DNA of 64,000 nucleotides from NCBI RefSeq assembly GCF_000744105.1, contig NZ_JQLH01000001.1:2604001-2668000 (forward strand), given 5' to 3'. This document shows positions 23,855 through 32,104 of the stretch, one piece after another. The stretch comes from Maribacter forsetii DSM 18668. GTDB lineage: Bacteria > Bacteroidota > Bacteroidia > Flavobacteriales > Flavobacteriaceae. Position numbers and translations under genes: made by a program. Position 1 is the first letter of the stretch; each line of letters begins with the position of its first letter. The notes beneath the pieces are model-generated. The model did not search any database, was not told the DNA's origin, and worked only from the letters and a program-made list of their open reading frames with translations.

Positions 23855-26770
23855 TTATACCAAAGCTTCTTTCAATATACTTACTGGATGTTTGGCTATT
23901 CTCTTGGTACCATCAAATATTTGATGCCTACAACTAGTACCATTGGCTGCAATTATTGTTTCTGCAGATGATTTTTTCACTGCTGGGAATAATTTCAAAG
24001 ACCCAATTTTCATGCTGGTTTCATAATGCTCTTCTTCGTACCCAAAGGAGCCCGCCATACCACAACAACCAGATGCTATAATGGTGACCTTATAATTTAT
24101 GGGCAGATTCAATACATCAAACGTAACTTTTTGATTACTCAATGCTTTTTGGTGACAATGATTATGAATTTTTATATCTCTAGCTTCATCTGTAAAATCA
24201 GATGATTTTAAATTGCCTTCTGCTATTTCCTTTGCTAAAAACTCTTCTATTAAAAATGAATTATCTGCTATTCTCTGCGCTATCTCTTTATCCGTGGTCA
24301 TACGTTTGTATTCATCCCTAAAAGATAAAATTGCCGAAGGCTCTAAACCTAAAATAGGCAAACCTGCATCTGCAAACTTTTTTAATTCTTGCGTATTCTT
24401 AATCGCTAACTTTTGAGCTTGCTTTAAAAAGCCTTTTGAAAGAAATGTTCTTCCACTTTCCGCGTAGTACAATTCAATTTCGTAGCCAAGTTTAGATAAT
24501 AGCTCAATAGCATCTTTACCTACTTCAATATCCAAGTATTTAGTGAATTCATCTATAAATAAAATCACTTTACTCTTTGACTTAACATATTGACTACCAT
24601 ATTCTTGAAGATGTTTATCGAAATTAAAACTATAAACTTTTGGCAAAGTTCGTTCTTTAGCCACTCCGCTAGTTTTCTTCAACAATCCGCCTAGAAACTT
24701 TGAATCATAAATAGCATTTGTTAAACCAGAAACCTTACTTCCCAACCCGTTTAGCTTGGTGTTATATGCAAACAATTTTCCCCGTAAAGAATAGCCATTT
24801 GCTTCTTGATATTGATATAAAAACTCTGCCTTCAAAGTGGCTACGTCTACATTACTAGGACACTCACTTGCACAAGCTTTACAACTTAAACAAAGGTCAA
24901 AAGCCTCTTTAATCTCTGGACTATCAAAACTATTCTTTGCCGCACTATCAGGATTCGTTAAAAACTCTCTTAAAGTATTTGCCCTACCTCTAGTAGTATC
25001 TTTTTCATTTTTTGTTGCGTGGTAACTAGGACACATACCACCGTTCATATGATGAGTCTTTCTACAGTCACCACTACCATTACATTTTTCTGCTGCCTTA
25101 AGTATACCTTCACTATCAGAAAAATCCATTAATGTTTTAATCTCTGGTTCTTTGCGGTCTACCTCATAACGAAAAGACTTATCCATTGGGTAGGCATCTA
25201 CAATCTTACCTGGGTTGAATATACCCTTTGGATCAAAATAAGATTTAATTCTTCTTAAAAGTTCATAGTTCTTATCACCTATCATTATAGGTATAAACTC
25301 AGCACGTACAATACCATCGCCATGCTCCCCACTAAATGAACCTTTATATTTTTTAGTCAATTTGGCAACATCTGTGGTTATGTTTCTAAATAGACTTACA
25401 TCTGTTGATTTTTTAAGATTTAGAATAGGCCTCAAATGCAGTTCACCAGCACCTGCATGAGCATAATACACCGCACTTTGCCCATAACCTTTCATAATTA
25501 CCGAAAACTCCGCAATAAAATCCTTTAAATCTGGCAAGGCTACCGCAGTATCTTCTATACAGGCAACGGCTTTCATGTCCCCAACAATATTACCTAACAG
25601 GCCCAACCCTGCTTTTCTTAGCTCAATCGCTTTTGGTATCTGATTTCCATATAACACAGGATTGGAATAACTGAGTCCAGATTTGGCTATGGTTTTTTGT
25701 AATGACGCTACCACTTCTTTCAATTCAGTTTCTGTATGTGAAGAAACTTGTAGCATTAACAATGCAGCCGGATCACCTTCTACAAAAAACCTATTCGCCA
25801 ATTGGGCACGGTTATTCTTTGTACAATCTAAAATGACTTTATCCATCATTTCGCACAATTGTAGCGGGTGTTCCATAACCGGAACTACATCCATTAAACA
25901 ATCTTCCAAAGAGGTGTAATGCGTAACTACCATTGCAGATAATGCTGGTGGGAGGTCATCTAACTGCACTGTAATTTCTGTCGTAAAAGCTAGTGTACCT
26001 TCACTACCACATAGCAATTCTGCCATATTAAAGTAAGATAAATCACCACCGAATAAATCAGACTTCAATAACTCGTCTACGGCATAACCTGTATTTCTTC
26101 TATGTATTTCTGGTTTCGGAAAATGTTCAATTATTTCAGAAGCTATATCTTTATTATCTAGTTCTTTAAATATACTATTATAAAGTGATGCTTCAAGTGT
26201 ATGTTCTTGTTGCTTTTTCCTAAATTCTGACGCTGTAATTCTTCCAAATTCAGCCTCACTCCCGTCTGACAGAATGGTTTTCATAGAAATAACCTTATCT
26301 CTAGTTACCCCATATTGAATAGATGTAGTACCAGATGAATTGTTGCCAACCATACCACCTATCATACATCTATTAGATGTTGATGTATTAGGACCGAAGA
26401 ACAATCCGTATGGTTTTAGATATTGATTTAACTCATCTCTAATAACTCCAGGTTGAACCGTTACTTGTTTCTTTTCTTGATCAAGGCTTATGATTTCTGT
26501 AAAATGCTTTGATACATCAACCACCAAACCATCACCCACACATTGTCCAGCTAAGGAAGTACCCGCTGTTCTAGGTATAAGTCCGATGTTTTCATCGTTA
26601 GCAAACCTTATAATTTTTTTAATATCATCTACACTCTTTGGAAAAGCAGCCCCTAAAGGTATTTTTCTATATACAGATGCATCTGTAGCGTAAATAGTCT
26701 TGGTAAGATCATCAAATCGTACATCTCCCTCTATATCTTGTCGTAACTTTGACAGCGAATTATTATCCAA
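23855..26770 (-). CDS. FAD-linked oxidase fused to Fe-S/CCG domains (D-2-hydroxyacid dehydrogenase, YdiJ/Dld-like)
   Basis: A 971-residue multidomain oxidoreductase. An FAD-binding PCMH domain (about 40-270, with GLIPRTAGTSLAGQ) is followed by an FAD-oxidase C-terminal domain. Next comes a 4Fe-4S ferredoxin-type region (CNGSGDCRK; LCLSCKACASECP) and a C-terminal CCG domain (NHCHQKAL, GCCGMAGSFGYE). This order matches YdiJ-type D-2-hydroxyglutarate dehydrogenases and D-lactate dehydrogenases. Electrons probably pass to the quinone pool. Substrate (D-lactate versus D-2-hydroxyglutarate) cannot be decided. Length is close to E. coli YdiJ. Confidence 0.88.
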   Translation of the reverse strand: MDNNSLSKLRQDIEGDVRFDDLTKTIYATDASVYRKIPLGAAFPKSVDDIKKIIRFANDENIGLIPRTAGTSLAGQCVGDGLVVDVSKHFTEIISLDQEKKQVTVQPGVIRDELNQYLKPYGLFFGPNTSTSNRCMIGGMVGNNSSGTTSIQYGVTRDKVISMKTILSDGSEAEFGRITASEFRKKQQEHTLEASLYNSIFKELDNKDIASEIIEHFPKPEIHRRNTGYAVDELLKSDLFGGDLSYFNMAELLCGSEGTLAFTTEITVQLDDLPPALSAMVVTHYTSLEDCLMDVVPVMEHPLQLCEMMDKVILDCTKNNRAQLANRFFVEGDPAALLMLQVSSHTETELKEVVASLQKTIAKSGLSYSNPVLYGNQIPKAIELRKAGLGLLGNIVGDMKAVACIEDTAVALPDLKDFIAEFSVIMKGYGQSAVYYAHAGAGELHLRPILNLKKSTDVSLFRNITTDVAKLTKKYKGSFSGEHGDGIVRAEFIPIMIGDKNYELLRRIKSYFDPKGIFNPGKIVDAYPMDKSFRYEVDRKEPEIKTLMDFSDSEGILKAAEKCNGSGDCRKTHHMNGGMCPSYHATKNEKDTTRGRANTLREFLTNPDSAAKNSFDSPEIKEAFDLCLSCKACASECPSNVDVATLKAEFLYQYQEANGYSLRGKLFAYNTKLNGLGSKVSGLTNAIYDSKFLGGLLKKTSGVAKERTLPKVYSFNFDKHLQEYGSQYVKSKSKVILFIDEFTKYLDIEVGKDAIELLSKLGYEIELYYAESGRTFLSKGFLKQAQKLAIKNTQELKKFADAGLPILGLEPSAILSFRDEYKRMTTDKEIAQRIADNSFLIEEFLAKEIAEGNLKSSDFTDEARDIKIHNHCHQKALSNQKVTFDVLNLPINYKVTIIASGCCGMAGSFGYEEEHYETSMKIGSLKLFPAVKKSSAETIIAANGTSCRHQIFDGTKRIAKHPVSILKEALV

Positions 26771-26860
26771 CGTAACACAATTTTGATTGCTAAATTAAGT
26801 TTTATTGTGTGAGCTGCATTACAAATTGGCTCATTTTTCATCACAAAAAAGAATAACTAT

Positions 26861-27340
26861 ATGAAGATTTTAAAAGGTATTACCGTATTGATTTTTACAG
26901 CAACTTGCTCCCTCTCTGCTCAAGAAATATCCAATCATGCCTTAGGATTACGATTAGGAGATAGTGACGGATTTGGAGCTGAAGTCAGTTATCAAAAATC
27001 ATTAACACGCGACACTAGGGCTGAGTTTAACTTAGGATGGAGAGATAGCCGTAATTTTAATGCATTTAAAATTGCCGGTCTTTATCAATGGGTTAGACCT
27101 ATTGAAGGAGATTTTCAATGGTATTACGGAGTTGGTGGCGGTTTAGGAAGTGTTGATTTCCCAGGTGATGATGGCGGTTTATTCATTTTTGCCGCTGGTG
27201 ATGTTGGTATAGAGTATAATTTTGACATTCCATTAATTCTATCCTTAGATTTTAGACCAGAACTTGGAGTTATAGGTTATGACGGATTCTCTGACAATTT
27301 CGATTTCGATATCGGACTCGGTATACGCTACCAGTTTTAA
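26861..27340 (+). CDS. Small outer-membrane beta-barrel-like protein, function unknown
   Basis: A 159-residue secreted protein. A signal peptide (MKILKGITVLIFTATCSLSA) is followed by amphipathic beta-strands rich in Gly and aromatic residues, ending in IGLGIRYQF. The terminal aromatic is typical of outer-membrane barrels. Eight-strand porin-like folds of this size are common in Bacteroidota. No specific family was recognised. It is monocistronic, with a clear terminator 20 nt after the stop. Confidence 0.7.
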   Translation: MKILKGITVLIFTATCSLSAQEISNHALGLRLGDSDGFGAEVSYQKSLTRDTRAEFNLGWRDSRNFNAFKIAGLYQWVRPIEGDFQWYYGVGGGLGSVDFPGDDGGLFIFAAGDVGIEYNFDIPLILSLDFRPELGVIGYDGFSDNFDFDIGLGIRYQF

Positions 27341-27360
27341 TCTCAATTATAACGATATTA

Positions 27361-27398
27361 AAAAGACCTTTAACCATTGCGTTAAGGGTCTTTTTTTA
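27361..27398 (+). terminator. Rho-independent terminator
   Basis: AAAGACCTTTAAC and GTTAAGGGTCTTT form a stem of about 13 bp (one G-T/mismatch position) with a short loop, followed by seven or more Ts. It ends the transcript of the small barrel protein. Confidence 0.88.
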
Positions 27399-27413
27399 TA
27401 TCCTATATATAAG

Positions 27414-27421
27414 TACATTTG
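27414..27421 (+). promoter_or_regulatory. -7 promoter element before the TlpA-like lipoprotein
   Basis: TACATTTG matches TAnnTTTG, 22 nt before the ATG at 27444. It lies just after a terminator, which supports an independent promoter here. Confidence 0.5.
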
Positions 27422-27443
27422 TAACTTAATCTAAGTGAAATTT

Positions 27444-28562
27444 ATGAAAAATAGTATTTTAATACTGCTTGCAGGCGCTTTATTGTTCAGCTGCAACTCA
27501 AAGCCAGAAGGCTTTACCCTAAATGGTAAGTTGAGAGGTGAAATGACAGATGGCACTCGTGTTTTCCTGAAAAAAATAGGAGAAAACAATCAACCAATGG
27601 AAGTTGATACCGCTACTACAACAAATGGTGAGTTTACCTTTACCGGAAAATCCGATATCCCTGAGCTTCATTATATCTTTGTTGAACAATTACCTGGCTA
27701 TACTGCCGTAATACTTGAAAACGGAGAAATTCAATTTAACGCCCAAAGAGATAGTATGGGCTTTGCAGATATAAGCGGAACGTTCCAAAATGACACGTTC
27801 GCAGATTATATGGAACAATCAAGAGAAATTTCTCTTCAAGCACAATCTATACAACAAGATATGAAAGCTGCATCTGGCGAGTCTGCATTGGCACTACAAG
27901 ATGAAATGAAAGAACTTCAAGAGGAGTACAAAACTTTTGAACTTGACTATGTAAAAAGCCACCCCAAAGCGTTAATCTCAGCCTTAGTTTTGGATAGAGC
28001 TGTTGCTACCAAAGCAGTTGAGCTAGAAGAAGCTGAAGAAATTTACAAAACGCTTTCAGAAGAGATTAAAAACTCTAAACCTGGAAAACAAATACAAGAA
28101 GGTATTGAAAAATTAAAGGCTTCTGAGGCAGCTGATAAAAATTCAAGCATTGGCGCTAAAGCTCCTGAATTCTCAGGTCCTAGTCCTGATGGTGGTGAAC
28201 TTGCTTTAAAAGATGTAATGGGAAAAGTTACCTTGATCGATTTCTGGGCCGGATGGTGTAGACCTTGTAGAGCTGAAAACCCTAATATTGTTGCAGTTTA
28301 TAATAAATACCATGACAAAGGTCTAAATGTTTTAGGTGTTTCATTAGATAGAACTGAAGAAGCTTGGAAAAAAGCTATCGCAGAAGACGGATTAGTTTGG
28401 AACCATATTTCCAACATTGCATATTTTGACGATCAAATTGCTAAGCTCTATAATGTAGATGCCATACCCGCTGCATTCTTATTGGATGAAAACGGTGTTA
28501 TCGTAGCCAAGAACCTAAGAGGACCCGCTCTTGAAGCTAAAGTAGCAGAGCTACTAAACTAG
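27444..28562 (+). CDS. TlpA-like thioredoxin-fold lipoprotein with N-terminal DUF4369
   Basis: A 372-residue lipoprotein (lipobox GALLFSCNS). The N-terminal half resembles DUF4369 (FTLNGKLRGEMTDGTRVFL, then GEFTFTGKSDIPELHY). A helical linker leads to a C-terminal thioredoxin fold with the redox motif FWAGWCRPCRAENPN and the cis-Pro segment VDAIPAAFLLDE. It is expected to work as a periplasmic thiol-disulfide reductant in cytochrome or outer-membrane protein maturation. The ATG at 27444 fits the signal peptide better than a GTG three codons earlier. A second member of the group lies at 55900-57123. Confidence 0.88.
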   Translation: MKNSILILLAGALLFSCNSKPEGFTLNGKLRGEMTDGTRVFLKKIGENNQPMEVDTATTTNGEFTFTGKSDIPELHYIFVEQLPGYTAVILENGEIQFNAQRDSMGFADISGTFQNDTFADYMEQSREISLQAQSIQQDMKAASGESALALQDEMKELQEEYKTFELDYVKSHPKALISALVLDRAVATKAVELEEAEEIYKTLSEEIKNSKPGKQIQEGIEKLKASEAADKNSSIGAKAPEFSGPSPDGGELALKDVMGKVTLIDFWAGWCRPCRAENPNIVAVYNKYHDKGLNVLGVSLDRTEEAWKKAIAEDGLVWNHISNIAYFDDQIAKLYNVDAIPAAFLLDENGVIVAKNLRGPALEAKVAELLN

Positions 28563-28579
28563 ATTTCAACATAAATCAC

Positions 28580-28618
28580 AAAAAAGCCCGAACAATAGTT
28601 ATTGTTCGGGCTTTTTTA
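28580..28618 (+). terminator. Strong bidirectional terminator
   Basis: AAAAAGCCCGAACAATA and TATTGTTCGGGCTTTTT form a near-perfect stem of about 16 bp with flanking A and T runs on both sides. It can serve both the TlpA-like gene and the convergent propeller lipoprotein. Confidence 0.92.
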
Positions 28619-28637
28619 TATCTTTTTTCCAAGTCTA

Positions 28638-30302
28638 TTAAAATGCACCTCTAACATCTCTAAAAGTTCCTTCTACCGTAGTATCAGCACCTCTAGTTAC
28701 ACTACCAAAGATATTGACTACAGAATCATCACCTATAAATTCAATAGTAGCACCTTCATTAAGAATTAAATCTCCATAAATGGTTAGATTCCCTTCTACT
28801 CTTAAGTTTGCTCCTGAGTTTATAGAAACATTTCTTCTACTATAGTTTCTACCAACTACCATAGTCCCGTTCATTTCAAATAAACCATTACTGTTAATAT
28901 TGACTCCGTCGCTTACGGTCCAAGAACCACATAGTAATAAATTACCTCCTACGTTAATATTGTAAAACCTCTTGTAACCATTGAAAGCAAAATCATCACC
29001 TGTGTTTACATTTAGGTATGAACTACCAGAATACGCTGTTAAATCTTCACAACGTGTTACCAAACTATCATCTGGTCTGTTTAATTTTATAATCTGAAAA
29101 CCTTGTTTTCCTGAAGCTGCAAAAATATAATCATCTTTTGTAGCAACATAGTTTATTGAACCCGTCAACTCTATTACACCAACACCAACAGTGTTGTCAT
29201 CATTAGTCTCAGAGAGACTTAATCCGCCAGCACCGTTAGCCATTAACAGAACATTTTCGTTTACAGCTACACCATTGGTAACTATTTCACCTGGCTCTGC
29301 ATTTTCCGGACTTGTTAAAATAGGCAAATATTCTACAAAACTTCCTGAAGTTGCATTATACACTCCGGCACCTTTTATTCCTTCCGAAACAATAATATTA
29401 TCATCCAAAAAGTCTAAAGTACGCTTGGCATCGACACCGAAATCAGATTCAATAGCGATACTACGCGTTGTATTCAAATTCTGATCCAAAAAGCTTACAC
29501 CCTGCGCAGCATCTAAAACAGCCACCTCATTACCATTATATGCAACAGAACGTAAATCCAAGAAAGCAGCTTCGTTCAACACACTTAAATCATTTTTATC
29601 GTAAACAACCACAAAGCCTTCTTGCCCACTTGTTACTACAGCTTTGTTATCTATTATACGTACATCTGTAGCATTAAAGCCTTCTTGAAAACCATAGGTA
29701 ATATTTGTCGTATTCATTCTACCTCCACTAACAGCTATTTTAGCTACAAGAGAATTTGCTGTTGCCGTAACCGATTTTTCAGAATCTACACCACCTGCAA
29801 CATATAAATACCCATTATCATAGGCAATTGAATTTAAATCTGCATTCGTATAATAAACTCTTGAGGTAACCCTTGGACTCGTTGGGTCGCTAATATCTAT
29901 AACATCAATAGCGCCTACATAGTCTTGACCAACTGTATTATACGATACATAACCGTAATCACCATCTAAGGCAACATGGGTTGCTGCCAAATTTTCTCCG
30001 TTTGTGAATGAAGGCGGAGCTATTTGAGCTACAAGTGAAAGCGGGTAATCTCCTGCCTGTTCCTCTTCATCTTTTCCTGTAACACTTGATCTTTTTGCAC
30101 TGGCAATGGGATCTTCAAAAATATCCAAGACACCGGCACGATCAAAGCTAACACTGTTATCCAGCTTAGATTGGTCGGTTTCACTTACTAAATTATCTTC
30201 TGGGTTTTCAAAAACTGTAGTTTCATCACTACAACTTGCTACAAAAATCGAAGCAGTTGCAGCCATTAACCATACTTTTCTGATAGATAGGGTTGATTTC
30301 AT
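28638..30302 (-). CDS. Beta-propeller (LVIVD-repeat-like) surface lipoprotein
   Basis: A 554-residue lipoprotein (signal peptide with ASIFVASCSDE). Residues about 85-420 contain repeats of the form GYVSYNTVG...IDVIDISDPTSPRV, which resemble LVIVD beta-propeller repeats. The final 120 residues look like a short parallel beta-helix (INSNGLFEMNGTMVV; INSGANLRVEGNLTIYGD). It is likely exposed at the cell surface or periplasm; ligand unknown. A 9-bp perfect hairpin sits immediately before the start codon. It ends at a strong bidirectional terminator. Confidence 0.78.
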   Translation of the reverse strand: MKSTLSIRKVWLMAATASIFVASCSDETTVFENPEDNLVSETDQSKLDNSVSFDRAGVLDIFEDPIASAKRSSVTGKDEEEQAGDYPLSLVAQIAPPSFTNGENLAATHVALDGDYGYVSYNTVGQDYVGAIDVIDISDPTSPRVTSRVYYTNADLNSIAYDNGYLYVAGGVDSEKSVTATANSLVAKIAVSGGRMNTTNITYGFQEGFNATDVRIIDNKAVVTSGQEGFVVVYDKNDLSVLNEAAFLDLRSVAYNGNEVAVLDAAQGVSFLDQNLNTTRSIAIESDFGVDAKRTLDFLDDNIIVSEGIKGAGVYNATSGSFVEYLPILTSPENAEPGEIVTNGVAVNENVLLMANGAGGLSLSETNDDNTVGVGVIELTGSINYVATKDDYIFAASGKQGFQIIKLNRPDDSLVTRCEDLTAYSGSSYLNVNTGDDFAFNGYKRFYNINVGGNLLLCGSWTVSDGVNINSNGLFEMNGTMVVGRNYSRRNVSINSGANLRVEGNLTIYGDLILNEGATIEFIGDDSVVNIFGSVTRGADTTVEGTFRDVRGAF

Positions 30303-30305
30303 TAT

Positions 30306-30336
30306 AATTCGGGTTTTTGGTTTAACGACCCGAATT
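30306..30336 (-). promoter_or_regulatory. Leader hairpin directly upstream of the propeller lipoprotein start
   Basis: AATTCGGGT (30306-30314) and ACCCGAATT (30328-30336) are perfect inverted repeats with a 13-nt loop, ending three bases before the ATG. In the mRNA the hairpin would cover the ribosome-entry region. It could be an RNA switch, or an operator if it lies upstream of the real transcription start. Confidence 0.55.
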
Positions 30337-30428
30337 GTCTTAATGTTGCCTATATACAGGGAAATACGATGAAATGCACATTATTAAGGTAAATAATACA
30401 CTTATGATTTAAAAAAAATAGAAATAGC

Positions 30429-31079
30429 CTAAATTTTACCCATTTTTTCAAGCACAATCAATAGGATTATTGGTAATGCAAGCAAGCCCACCATTAAGGT
30501 TTCGGTCTGCAAAAGACTAGGCATGAACAAGAGTGTAGTTAAATAACCGCCTATTGCACCCCCAAAGTGTGCCGTATGTCCTATGTTACCCAATCTTTTC
30601 TTCATACCATAAATAGAGTACAACAAATAACCAATACCCACAACATATGCAGGGACAGGAATCGGTATAAACATAATACCTAATCTCATGTCTGGTTGAA
30701 GAAGAATTGCCGAATACAAAATACCCGTTACTGCACCACTGGCACCAACTGCCGAGTAATAGGGTTCATCTTTATGAAAACTCAATGCCAACAAGCTACC
30801 TCCTAAAAGACTTACGGCATAAATAATCAGAAATTTTGTAGTATCAAACCAATTAATTACAACGCCCGCAAAGAAATAAAGGGTTAGCATATTAAAAAGC
30901 AAATGGGAAATATCTACATGCAAAAATCCCGAAGTTGCCATACGATCTTTTTGCCCCGCCTTTATAGCACCAATACTGAATTTATATCGTTCAAAAAAAG
31001 TAGTATCATTGAATCCCTTCATTGACACTAATACATTTGCCGCTATTATTGCTATGGTCGCTATATCAATGTTGTACAT
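30429..31079 (-). CDS. Rhomboid-family intramembrane serine protease
   Basis: A 216-residue membrane protein with about six helices. The rhomboid features are HVDISHLLFNM in helix 2 (His54, His59, Asn63), catalytic Ser114 in VGASGAVTG, and His171 in HTAHFGGAIGG. The complete Ser-His dyad predicts an active protease that cuts membrane-embedded substrates. The ATG at 31079 is preferred over an upstream TTG because a -7 promoter element overlaps the longer reading. It is divergent from the acyltransferase, with promoters back to back. Confidence 0.88.
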   Translation of the reverse strand: MYNIDIATIAIIAANVLVSMKGFNDTTFFERYKFSIGAIKAGQKDRMATSGFLHVDISHLLFNMLTLYFFAGVVINWFDTTKFLIIYAVSLLGGSLLALSFHKDEPYYSAVGASGAVTGILYSAILLQPDMRLGIMFIPIPVPAYVVGIGYLLYSIYGMKKRLGNIGHTAHFGGAIGGYLTTLLFMPSLLQTETLMVGLLALPIILLIVLEKMGKI

Positions 31080-31100
31080 TATCTGCCCTTTATTTGGCGT

Positions 31101-31118
31101 CAAATATAACTATATTTG
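31101..31118. promoter_or_regulatory. Palindromic back-to-back -7 elements of a divergent promoter
   Basis: CAAATATA-AC-TATATTTG is an 18-bp palindrome that gives a perfect TATATTTG -7 element on each strand. The left copy (31108-31101) points to the rhomboid and the right copy (31111-31118) to the acyltransferase. Both predict leaders of only 10-15 nt. No clear -33 element was found for either. Confidence 0.55.
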
Positions 31119-31136
31119 TCCATAATTTTTTTGAGA

Positions 31137-32033
31137 ATGCAACTATTGGCCTTTGTTTTAATTTATCCGTTTTTATGGATAGTTTCCATTTTGCCACATC
31201 GTCTATTTTACGGTTTATCCGATATTGCCTGTTTCTTCATATACCGTGTATTTGGCTATAGAAGAAAAGTGGTACAAGAAAACTTAAACTTAGTTTTCCC
31301 CAATAAGTCCAAAGAGGAAATACATCGTATTGAAAAAGATTTCTACAAACACCTCTGTGATATGTTTTTAGAAATGGTAAAAACCATGAATTTAAGCAAG
31401 GAGGCCGTTGCAAAAAAATACCACCTTGTTAATCCAGAAGTTTTACTAGAGATAGAAAAAGAACGAAGCATTATTATTTTATGCGCACATTATGCCAATT
31501 GGGAATGGAATGTTAGCATAAACAATTACGTTAACTCTAAAGGATATGCGGTTTATCAAAAAATAAACAACTCTTATTTTGATAAATTTATTAGAAAAGT
31601 AAGAGCGCGCTGGAATACCACTTTAATTACCCAGGCACAAACTGCAAAAACGGTTATTCAGAATTATAGGAATAATATTAGATCAACTTACGGTATGGTC
31701 AGCGACCAATCTCCACAAGCTCACAAAGCTCATTATTGGACAGATTTTATGGGTATCACTGTACCAATTTTTAACGGTGGAGAAGCTTTGGCACGTAAAA
31801 CAGGATTGGCTACTGTTTTCCTTAAAGTTAGTAAGGTAAAGCGCGGGCACTACAAGGCTGAGTTCACCCCTATTTCCATAAATAGCAAAGAAACCAAAGA
31901 ACATGAAATTACGAACAAATTTTTAAGACTTACCGAAGAGCAAATAAGGGAACAACCAGAATATTACCTATGGACCCACAAACGATGGAAACATAGAGGA
32001 AAACAGCCAGCAGCATTTGCCGATGTAAACTAA
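31137..32033 (+). CDS. Lipid A late acyltransferase (LpxL/HtrB family)
   Basis: A 298-residue enzyme with an N-terminal hydrophobic segment (LLAFVLIYPFLWIVSILP) and the HX4E active-site motif in CAHYANWEW. The conserved EYYLWTHKRWK-type segment appears as PEYYLWTHKRWKHR. It transfers an acyl chain to lipid A precursors at the inner membrane. Substrate chain is not predictable. The ATG at 31137 is preferred over the TTG at 31116, which overlaps the -7 promoter element. Confidence 0.9.
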   Translation: MQLLAFVLIYPFLWIVSILPHRLFYGLSDIACFFIYRVFGYRRKVVQENLNLVFPNKSKEEIHRIEKDFYKHLCDMFLEMVKTMNLSKEAVAKKYHLVNPEVLLEIEKERSIIILCAHYANWEWNVSINNYVNSKGYAVYQKINNSYFDKFIRKVRARWNTTLITQAQTAKTVIQNYRNNIRSTYGMVSDQSPQAHKAHYWTDFMGITVPIFNGGEALARKTGLATVFLKVSKVKRGHYKAEFTPISINSKETKEHEITNKFLRLTEEQIREQPEYYLWTHKRWKHRGKQPAAFADVN

Positions 32034-32046
32034 AAGGATAAAAAGA

Positions 32047-32080
32047 AAAAACCGGAAGTAGTTGAACTACTTCCGGTTTC
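32047..32080. terminator. Bidirectional terminator between convergent genes
   Basis: AAACCGGAAGTAGTT and AACTACTTCCGGTTT form a perfect stem of about 14-15 bp with A and T runs on the two sides. It can end both the acyltransferase and glmM transcripts. Confidence 0.88.
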
Positions 32081-32104
32081 TTGTTTTAACAACTGGTTCT
32101 ATGA

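Noticed and set aside
29191..30372. Several plus-strand frames opposite the propeller lipoprotein
   Set aside because: They are shadows of a well-supported gene with a lipoprotein signal and repeats on the minus strand.
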